64,000 nucleotides of DNA, taken from assembly GCA_014529385.2 (NCBI GenBank), contig CM043943.1, forward strand, positions 102,031,855 through 102,095,854, written 5' to 3'. This document shows, one piece after another, positions 55,661 to 64,000 of this stretch. Position 1 is the first letter of the stretch. Each line of letters starts with the position of its first letter. The notes beneath the pieces are model-generated. The model had not been told where the DNA came from. It did not search any database and was given only the letters and a program-made list of their open reading frames with translations. The position numbers and the translations under genes are program-made. This DNA is from Adiantum capillus-veneris. Taxonomy: Eukaryota > Streptophyta > Polypodiopsida > Polypodiales > Pteridaceae.

Positions 55661-58600
55661 AGAGCCTGATGCCTTCATCTTGTTTGACCCTAGATCTATT
55701 CACAACTTCATATCTACAAAGTTCACCACCAAGTTGGACATTCAAGCTTTCGAGATGGGAGATGCTGTAACGGCTTACATGGCTTTCAAGGGACAGCGAG
55801 CCTCCATTACTCCCTTGATTGGGAATTTGAGGCTCCATGTCTAAAGCTATGTCGACAAAGAAGAAATTTTTATCTCTCATCTCCAACATGAGGATGCTAT
55901 CCTAGGGGCACCATCGTTCAACCGCATGGCTACCAACATGAAGTTCCTTGAAAGGAGAATCTACTTCACCTACAAGGGAAAGAACATGTACATAGATGCT
56001 AGTGAGTCTGGTCATACTATGCCACTTGTAAAACCTCCTTCTTTTTATGAATCAATGAAGAGCTCAGCTTTTGCGTACATGATTTTCTTCAAAGAGTCCC
56101 TAAAAAGTCCTAATGTTTCATCAAATGTAAATGCTAAGAATCAAGAAGTGTTAAACTTGTCTAAATTTCTAAAAGGATTCCAAGATCATGAGGCAAGTAC
56201 AAGAATTGATTGTCAAAGGGATGGTGAGGCCTAGATCCTCTCCCTTTTGTTCTCTAGTCCTTTTAGTGCAAAAGAAAGATGGTACATACCATATGTGTGT
56301 GGACTGTCTTTCACTAAACCATATCACTATCAAAAATAGATTTCTCGTGCCTCGGGTAGAAGATTTGTTTGATAAGCTACAAGGCTCTACCTACTTTAGT
56401 GGGATTGACCTTAAAAGTGGCTATCATCAAATATTAAGGATAGTGGATGAAGATATCCTAAAGACCATGTTTCGCACAACATTTGGCCTTTATGAATATC
56501 TAGTTATGCCTTTTGGCTTGAATAATGCACCAGCTACGTTCAATTGTTTAATGGAGAAAATCTTTAGACCCTATTCACTGGAGTGTTCTTTGATGATATT
56601 ATCATCTACTCCAAGTCTTTGGAGGAACATAATCAACATGCCCAAGTAATTTTTCAAGCATGGAGGGAGATCAATCTTTTTCTCAACCAAAAGAAATCGA
56701 ATGTTTCCTTCAAGAGATTCAATACTTAGGTCATATTATCTCTCAAGATGGTATCCGGATGGATCCATTGAACTTAGAGGTTACTGAAGCAAAGTTCTCT
56801 CAAATAGCATGACCATTACATGACTTCACAAAGAAGAACGTTAAGTATCTATGGACTGCTAAGGAGCAATGATTTTCACAAGCTCAACTATAAGCTTACC
56901 TCCCAACCATTTCTCATGCTTCCGGATCTATCAAAGCCATTTGAGTTCCAATGTGATTGCCTTGGAGCAGTTTGCTTCAAGAAGGGCATGCCATAGCATA
57001 TGAGAGTCAAAGGCTCAATACAGACGAACAAGTATTGAGCATTTATGAGAAAGATCTTTTAGCTGTTCTACATGTCCTAGACACATGGAAGCACTATTTA
57101 TTGGGGACTCCATTTATTCTACAAACCGACCACCAAAGTCTCAAATACTTCATGACGCAAACCAAGCTTTCCGATGAAAAAATGAGGTGGGAAAATTTTC
57201 TTTCGCAATTCAATTTCCATATTTCTCATATTGCTTGTAAGCACAATCAAGTGGCTAATGCACTTTCATGACGACCAAAAATTAATGCGGTGTCTATAAC
57301 TACTCACAATGATCTATCTTCTATGATAGATGAGTATGCTACTAACCTTGACTATAGAGACATAATGTCATCACTTTCTTTGGGGAAGAAAGAGGAGCCA
57401 TTCACCTTGAAGGATGATTATCTTCTCCATGGAAATAGGCTATGTGCTACCCACTCCTTTCGTGAGAAATTCATGTATGAATCCCATGATCCTACCTATG
57501 TAGTGCATAGAGGTATTCAACCTACTCTCCAAGGAGTAGAAACGTACTTCTACTGGACTACCATGGAAGTGGACATACAAGAGTATGTTTCAAAATGTGT
57601 AGTATGTAGAAAGACCAAGTATGATAGAGGGAATCAACCTGGATTACTCCATCCTTTTCCTATCCCAAACTCACCATGAAAGAGTATATCCATGGATTTC
57701 ATCTTTGGATTACCCAGTTCTATCCATGGGAATACAGGAATATGGATAATAGTCCACAAGTTTAGCAAGCAAGCACACTTTATTCCTGTGAAAAAGACTA
57801 TTAAGGCACACCATATGGCAACTCTCATCATATCACGGATTTTCAAACACCATGGATTTCCAACATCCATTATCTGAGATAGAGATCCTAGAATGACAAG
57901 TAATGTTTTGAAAGGTCTCTTTGAAATCTAGGAGAAAGATTGAATTTGTCTTCAGCTCATCACCCACAAACCGATGACCAAAGTGAGGTGCCAATCTTAT
58001 GATACTCGATCTACTAAAGACTTATTTTTTCGAAGTAGATCAATGCTCACAATGGGAAAAGTACTTACCTCTTGTAGATTATAGGTACAATAATATTGTA
58101 CATACTTCTAAGGGAAAAGCACCTTTCAAAATCATTGAGGGAAGATCAAAAAGCCCCTTGCTACTTACAGTACATGGGAATATCTTCGTTGTCAATGAGT
58201 ATAGGCGTGACCTACAAGAATCCTTTTGGAAGATTAAGGAGCCTATATCCATCTCTCAACAAAGGAAAAAAGTTGTTGCTAAAAATCACTAAAGGGCCTT
58301 AATGTTCAAAAAAATGATTGGGTTTTACTCAAGTTTCTTAAGGCTCAATTGAGACAAACGACGGGAAAAAATGCTACGGGCCATCAAAAGGATTATGCTA
58401 AGCTAGCAAATAGATACTATGGTCCTTTCTAAATCTTGAATCAATGAGATGGCTTATCAACTCATGTTTCCGAACCATTGGCTCATACATAATGCTTTTT
58501 ATGTGAGCCTACTTAAGCCGTACAGAGGAGATTCACAAAGTGAGCCAATTATTGAAGACGCACCCAAAGTTGAAGACCAAGAAAAGGTGCTACAACCCAA

Positions 58601-58766
58601 AGTTATCCTTCGACATGAAGACAAGGTACTACAACATGGTAAGATTATCCGACGGTATCTTATTAAGTTCAAAAATTATCCTTTTGAAGATGCTAGATGG
58701 ATGCAAGTGACACAGCTTAAGGATACTATGAACCTCATCAATGCTTACAATGCTACATTAGAGTAA
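55660..58766 (+). pseudogene. Gypsy pol: protease to chromodomain
   Basis: Protease remnant FDPRSIHNFISTKF near 55685. RT from 56188 has [20 protein letters not shown] and [15 protein letters not shown] frameshift near 56575 moves the catalytic FFDDIIIYS into another frame, itself intact. RNase H (56957-57271) has LQTDHQSLKYF and ends in a stop at 57269. Integrase has CVVCRKTKYDRGNQPG and MDFIFGLPSSIHGN, with further stops before and after DRDPRMTS (about 57880). The tail ORF 58449-58766 has FYVSLLKPYRGD and a chromodomain, IIRRYLIKFKNYPFEDARW. Nonfunctional. Confidence 0.8.
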
Positions 58767-58905
58767 GCAAATGTATAAATTTCTATCAAATGACCAATGC
58801 TTTTGTTTTATAAGACGTTCTTTTTTTCATTGTGCACAAATTTAAATACTATTCATGCTTAGAATCATGTTTGTGATGACGATGTCTCTCAAACACCAAG
58901 TATAA

Positions 58906-59395
58906 TGTCACAGGAACCGAATAATAGAGATAGACAGCAAAACAGAGGAATAAATCTTTGTATTGATAGTGTTTGATACAACAGAGGAGCAAAATATATG
59001 GGCGCACTCCGTTGTACGGAGCTCGAACCTCCCGACCACCCCCGAGCTTCAATTCGCTTGCATGCAGCGTCTCACTCGCACTTGCACTCGCACTCGCAGA
59101 AGAGAGATCAGTGAATCCTCCCAAAACGCACCACCCGTCCTTCTATTCTGATTTTTCCTCCAAAAGCCTGCCACCTCTCAAAATAGCCGCTTTTCTATTT
59201 TTGGCGTTCGGTCGACTCGACTTGCGCGCCAATATACCTACGAGAACAAGGTAAAAACGTGATCGCGAAGCGATCCGTAGAGGTTAGATTTTTTTGTTTT
59301 GTTTTGTTTTTTTTTTATAAGTCCACAAATTTTTCAGCTGTCTTCAACTGAACATAACTCCCAAACGGAGCCAAAACAGCCCAAGTCCGTCTCAC
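58906..59395 (-). repeat. LTR, first copy (truncated)
   Basis: Matches 59997-60474 and then jumps at 'gtctcacc' into gag. It has one extra 12-bp unit of the CACTCG repeat near 59080. Confidence 0.8.
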
Positions 59396-59980
59396 CAAAG
59401 CTTTGCGGTTTGTCGAAGAGGAACAACTGCAACCTTTGCTTTTGCCTCTTCAGAGAACTTCTTCAATGCAAAATAATCTTCTAACTCTTCAATCCATGCT
59501 TCGAGATCTTCACCAGTTTTCTCGATGCCATTAAACTCGTTAATCTTTGCCTTCTTGAAGACTTGCTACAAAGCTGCCCTTTCAGAATCTTCATCTGCAA
59601 CTTCTTCATCACATTTCCTTCTTCGTCCTCTCCTTTCATTAGTTTCCGCTTCGCCGTCATTCCGCTCTCTTTCGTGTGGACGACCTCCACGTCCATCACC
59701 ACCGTTCCCATCATCATCATCTCCATCATCACCACCATCACCACCGCCGGGTGCCCCAACGCCCACACGTTGATTATTGTTTCCTGGTGGAATAGCATGG
59801 TTTCCGTCTTCCTGTTCGCCATTAATTTCCACATAGATATCAGGGTCTCGTGTTGCTTTGCCCCGCAGAGCCTCAGCACGCTCCCGATTTGAAATTTCCA
59901 GATCCTCTCGTAGTCGTCGAATCAGGTCTTCGTGCTCTTTTATCTTCTTCTCGTATCCGTCCGTGTCCAGAATCAACCGC
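59396..59980 (-). pseudogene. Gag remnant, first unit (N-terminal half only)
   Basis: Same sequence as the N-terminal half of the gag at 61709-62299: coiled-coil-like EKKIKEHEDLIRRLREDLEI, a Gly/Asp-rich stretch and an Arg/Glu-rich stretch. The rest is deleted. Both this and the next copy keep the frame open through the primer-binding site. Confidence 0.75.
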
Positions 59981-59982
59981 TT

Positions 59983-59994
59983 GCTCTGATACCA
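59983..59994 (-). promoter_or_regulatory. Primer-binding site, initiator-Met tRNA
   Basis: GCTCTGATACCA on the plus strand, 2 nt from the LTR start at 59997. Confidence 0.85.
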
Positions 59995-59996
59995 AT

Positions 59997-60916
59997 TGTC
60001 ACAGGAACCGAATAATAGAGATAGACAGCAAAACAGAGGAATAAATCTTTGTATTGATAGTGTTTGATACAACAGAGGAGCAAAATATATGGGCGCACTC
60101 CGTTGTACGGAGCTCGAACCTCCCGACCACCGCCGAGCTTCAATTCGCTTGCATGCAGCGTCTCACTCGCACTCGCAGAAGAGAGATCGGTGAATCCTCC
60201 CAAAACGCACCACCCGTCCTTCTATTCTGATTTTTCCTCCAAAAGCCTGCGACCTCTCAAAATAGCCGCTTTTCTATTTTTGGCGTTCGGTCGACTCGAC
60301 TTGCGCGCCAATATACCTGCGAGAACAAGGTAAAAACGTGATCGCGAAGCGATCCGTAGAGGTTAGATTTTTTTGTTTTGTTTTTTTTTGTTTTTGGAAG
60401 TCCACAAATTTTTCAGCTGTCTTCAACTGAACATAACTCCCAAACGGAGCCAAAACATCCCAAGTCCGTCTCACACAATCTTGTTGCCCTCGCTGCGCTC
60501 TTCGACGGCTATGTGATGGAAAATTTCCATAGCCTACTCTGATTTGCTGAAAATAAACCTGCAAAACAGCATTTTCTACAAAAACGATGCAAAAATAGCA
60601 AATCCAACTTTTTTCTTAATCTTTGGCCCTCAACGAGCATCAAAACATCAAAATCTCTGAAGACTCAAAGAACCAAAGTTGTTCCTTATAACGCAGGCTT
60701 CAATCTCTTCATATATCACTTTTTCAAAATCCCACGTTAACACCTTCAAAAATGCCCAAAAAGTGCCTTCCGGATCAAAAAAACTTTATTGGACGAAAAC
60801 AATCCACACATCCTTCTACACAGTGGACTAAATTTTAAAACGACCAAAGCTTCCTAGAAAACAAAATTTATTACTAAAACAACTCAAAATCAAGTCTTGT
60901 TACATATAATTTGTCA
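59997..60916 (-). repeat. LTR, second copy
   Basis: The start is fixed by the primer-binding site. The right end is uncertain: TGTCA at 60916 gives 920 bp, equal to the third copy, but no strong polypurine tract is seen there, and an end near 60566 is possible. Confidence 0.6.
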
Positions 60917-60959
60917 CTCTACTTGGGAGAATGAAATGGTCTAAAGAGCAAACATGCTT

Positions 60960-62389
60960 GCGGTAGCCTCTTTATTTGGGCATTCGAACGTCTTGTGACC
61001 TTGCTCACCGCAACGAAAACATAACCCAAATCTCCTTGCTCGTTCTAGAAAAGCAGGATCATGTTGCCACCGCAGCGGTTATCGTCTTCTTTGATTCTGA
61101 TTTGCATCATTTTGACCCAAATTTTGATTGTGGTTGTTTATAGCATTCTGACCCAAATTTTGATTGCGGTTGTTTACAGCATTCTGATTTGTACTCTGAT
61201 TTCGATTGATATTCTGATTCTGATTTGAAAAATTATTGGGTGGTCTTCTCTGATTATTTGTAAAATTCCTTCGGGGAAACTCAGTGTTTTTCTGAAAAGG
61301 CCTATTCTGCATTCTATGCCTGGTAGGTATAATTCTGCTTGGAGTAGGGTTGCGGCTCTCATACTTCACCTTCTTCTCATAATTTTCGGCCTTCGCAATA
61401 GCATCCAGAAAATCGGTAGCCCCTGCACCCTTTACTTGATAATATAGATCTTTACGCAGTCCTTCAATAAATTTGTTTGTCAACGCCTCTCCTTCTACTT
61501 CCGGTGCATACTTGTGAAGTCGCAAAAACTTCTCCTTATACTCATGTACAGTAAGACTTGGCTCGTCCTCAGGTTGCTTCTGAAACTTGTAAAACTCCAT
61601 CTTTTTATCCATCTCATAGTGTGGAGAACAGTACCTTTTATACGCTTGCGTTTTAAATTCCTCCCAAGTGATTGGAGTAACCTTTGTTCGCTGTTTAAGG
61701 TATGCTTTTCACCAAAGCTTTGCGGTTTGTCGAAGAGGAACAACTGCAACCTTTGCTTTTGCCTCTTCAGAGAACTTCTTCAATGCAAAATAATCTTCTA
61801 ACTCTTCAATCCATGCTTCGAGATCTTCACCAGTTTTCTCGATGCCATTAAACTCGTTAATCTTTGCCTTCTTGAAGACTTGCTGCAAAGCTGCCCTTTC
61901 AGAATCTTCATCTGCATCTTCTTCATCACATTTCCTTCTTCGTCCTCTCCTTTCATTAGTTTCCGCTTCGCCGTCATTCCGCTCTCTTTCGTGTGGACGA
62001 CCTCCACGTCCATCACCACCGTTCCCATCATCATCATCTCCATCATCACCACCATCACCACCGCCGGGTGCCCCAACGCCCACACGTTGATTATTGTTTC
62101 CTGGTGGAATAGCATGGTTTCCGTCTTCCTGTTCGCCATTAATTTCCACATAGATATCAGGGTCTCGTGTTGCTTTGCCCCGCAGAGCCTCAGCACGCTC
62201 CCGATTTGAAATTTCCAGATCCTCTCGTAGTCGTCGAATCAGGTCTTCGTGCTCTTTTATCTTCTTCTCGTATCCGTCCGTGTCCAGAATCAACCGCTTG
62301 CTCTGATACCAATTGTCACAGGAACCGAATAATAGAGATAGACAGCAAAACAGAGGAATAAATCTTTGTATTGATAGTGTTTGATACAA
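60960..62389 (-). pseudogene. Gag of the second unit
   Basis: The frame opens at 62389 inside the LTR, crosses the primer-binding site and runs to a TGA at 61709-61711 (LWW-type site, TGG to TGA). It continues in the same frame to a TAA at 61079-61081. Domains: heptad-like N-terminus; acidic Gly/Asp tract; Arg-rich tract; capsid with LEAWIEELEDYFALKKF, FKTQAYKRYCSPHYEMDKKM and EALTNKFIEGLRKDLYYQV; an Asn/Gln-rich stretch (about 61090-61250); and, after the TAA but in frame, a perfect CCHC knuckle CFRCGEQGHKTFEC (60987-61028) and a final stop. Capsid is Gypsy-type. Confidence 0.75.
62300..62311 (-). promoter_or_regulatory. Primer-binding site, initiator-Met tRNA
   Basis: GCTCTGATACCA on the plus strand, 2 nt from the LTR start at 62314. 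Confidence 0.85.
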
Positions 62390-63233
62390 CAGAGGAGCAA
62401 AATATATGGGCGCACTCCGTTGTACGGAGCTCGAACCTCCCGACCACCCCCGAGCTTCAATTCGCTTGCATGCAGCGTCTCACTCGCACTCGCAGAAGAG
62501 AGATCGGTGAATCCTCCCAAAACGCACCACCCGTCCCTCTATTCTGATTTTTCCTCCAAAAGCCTGCGACCTCTCAAAATAGCCGCTTTTCTATTTTTGG
62601 CGTTCGGTCGACTCGACTTGCGCGCCAATATATCTGCGAGAACAAGGTTAAAACGTGATCGCGAAGCGATCCGTAGAGGTTAGATTTTTTTGTTTTTTTT
62701 TGTTTTGTTTTTTTTTAAGTCCACAAATTTTTCAGTTGTCTTCAACTGAACATAACTCCCAAACGGAGCCAAAACAGCCCAAGTCCGTCTCGCACAATCT
62801 TGTTGGCCTCGCTGCGCTCTTCGACGGCTATGTGATGGAAAATTTCCATAGCCTACTCTGATTTGCTGAAAATCAACCTGCAAAACGGCATTTTCTACAA
62901 AAACGATGCAAAAACAGCAAATCCAACTTTTTTCTTAATCTTTGGCCCTCAACGAGCATCAAAACATCAAAATCTCTAAAGACTCAAAGAACCAAAGTTG
63001 TTTCTTATAACGCAGGCTTCAATCTCTTCATACATCACTTTTTCAAAATCCCACGTTAACACCTTCAAAAATGCCCAAAAAGTGCCTTCCGGATCGAAAA
63101 AAATTTATTGGACGAAAACAATCCACACATCCTTCTACACAGTGGACTAACTTTAAAACGACCAAAACTTCCTAGAAAACAAAATTTATTACTAAAACAA
63201 CTCAAAATCAAGTCTTGTTACATATAATTTGTC
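62314..63233 (-). repeat. LTR, third copy
   Basis: 920 bp by the same boundary as the second copy, nearly identical to it. Both contain the palindrome CGTGATCGCGAAGCGATC-type segment near 62655 and a T/G-rich slippage tract at about 62685-62715. Confidence 0.6.
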
Positions 63234-63276
63234 ACTCTACTTGGGAGAATGAAATGGTCTAAAGAGCAAACATGCT

Positions 63277-64000
63277 AGCGGTAGCCTCTTTATTTGGGCA
63301 TTCGAACGTCTTGTGACCTTGCTCACCGCAACGAAAACATAACCCAAATCTCCTTGCTCGTTCTAGAAAAGCAGGATCATGTTGCCACCACAGCGGTTAT
63401 CGTCTTCTTTGATTCTGATTTGCATCATTTTGACCCAAATTTTGATTGTGGTTGTTTATAGCATTCTGACCCAAATTTTTATTGCGGTTGTTTACAGCAT
63501 TCTGATTTGTACTCTGATTTCGATTGATATTCTGATTCTGATTTGAAAAATGATTGGGTGGTCTTCTCTGATTATTTGTAAAATTCCTTCGGGGAAACTC
63601 AGTGTTTTTCTGAAAAGGCCTATTCTGCATTCTATGCCCGGTAGGTATAATTCTGCTTGGAGTAGGGTTGCGGCTCTCATACTTCACCTTCTTCTCATAA
63701 TTTTCGGCATTCCCAATAGCATCGAGAAAATCGGTAGCCCTTTACTTGATAATATAGATCTTTACGCAGTCCTTCGATAAATTTGTTTGTCAACGCCTTT
63801 CCTTCTACTTCCGGTGCATACTTGTGAAGTCGGAAAAACTTCTCCTTATACTCATGTACAGTAAGACTTGGCTCGTCCTCAGGTTGCTTCTGAAACTTGT
63901 AAAACTCCATCTTTTTATCCATCTCATAGTGTGGAGAACAGTACCTTTTATACGCTTGCGTTTTAAATTCCTCCCAAGTGATTGGAGTAACCTTTGTTCG
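63277..64000 (-). pseudogene. Gag of the third unit, cut by the window edge
   Basis: C-terminal gag with capsid end, Asn-rich stretch, the same TAA before the knuckle, and CFRCGEQGHKTFEC at 63304-63345. An 8-bp deletion near 63740 (GTAGCCCTTTACTTG) shifts the frame relative to the second unit. Confidence 0.75.

Larger units (their letters stand above)
54172..58770 (+). mobile_element. Ty3/Gypsy chromodomain element, plus strand, 3' LTR not found
   Basis: Order: primer-binding site, gag, protease, RT, RNase H, integrase, chromodomain, all plus strand and broken. After the chromodomain ORF (stop at 58766) only 139 bp remain before the next element at 58906, and no LTR copy is seen there. It is distinct from the minus-strand chromodomain element in sequence. 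Confidence 0.8.
58906..64000 (-). mobile_element. Tandem gag-only LTR element, at least three units
   Basis: LTR starts (TGTCACAGG) at 58906, 59997 and 62314 alternate with gag-only interiors, each with an initiator-Met site next to the LTR. The full unit is 2,317 bp. The first unit has a 1,238-bp deletion; the third runs off the window. Units are nearly identical, so the amplification is recent. No pol is present. Confidence 0.85.

Noticed and set aside
59566-62196. Plus-strand and alternative-frame ORFs over the Gly/Asp tract of gag
   Set aside because: Low-complexity shadows of the gag frame.

Overview
This window is plant nuclear DNA, almost certainly from a flowering plant. Nearly all of it is transposable elements, layered inside one another, plus satellite-like arrays. 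Evidence for a plant: several Ty3/Gypsy and Ty1/Copia LTR retrotransposons primed by initiator-Met tRNA (TGGTATCAGAGC sites), a chromodomain integrase tail, a Tat-type element with two RNase H domains, gag-only (TR-GAG-like) elements, and long CT/GA microsatellites. I cannot name the species. I see no intact host gene, no rRNA or tRNA gene, and no CRISPR or prokaryotic feature. All protein-coding regions are transposon-derived. All are broken by stops or frameshifts except one 777-codon gag-like ORF.

Layout. 240-5873: an irregular satellite of a 20-bp motif, forward to about 4345 and inverted after it, interrupted by a 1.3-kb TTAA-flanked DNA element (652-1972). 5873-7165: a decayed transposase-like gene (DUF7869-like). 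8034-17353: a minus-strand chromodomain Gypsy element with a hAT-like MITE in its 3' LTR. 18314-28865: a small-LTR non-autonomous element (perfect TSD CATGT) whose satellite-like interior received a gag-only LTR element (19178-26963, TSD GTAT). 29569-45458: a minus-strand Copia element (perfect TSD CCATT) interrupted by a Tat-like Gypsy (30500-39687) and by another TTAA element (39866-41278). 48080-51800: a ~150-bp tandem array carrying a TTAA element (48435-50484), into which a fourth copy of the same family inserted (49009-50325). 54172-58770: a plus-strand chromodomain Gypsy without a visible 3' LTR. 58906-64000: a tandem chain of LTR-gag-LTR-gag-LTR-gag that runs off the window edge.

Most worth following up: (1) a non-autonomous DNA transposon family with CACTAG termini and TTAA target duplications, four copies, one nested inside another; (2) a pre-gag ORF in the Tat-like element with a duplicated 61-residue segment; (3) two unrelated gag-only LTR elements, one in tandem, the other sharing its primer-binding site with the Tat-like element; (4) the inverted motif arrays next to the DUF7869-like gene. 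Family names come from motif recognition only; no database search was possible.
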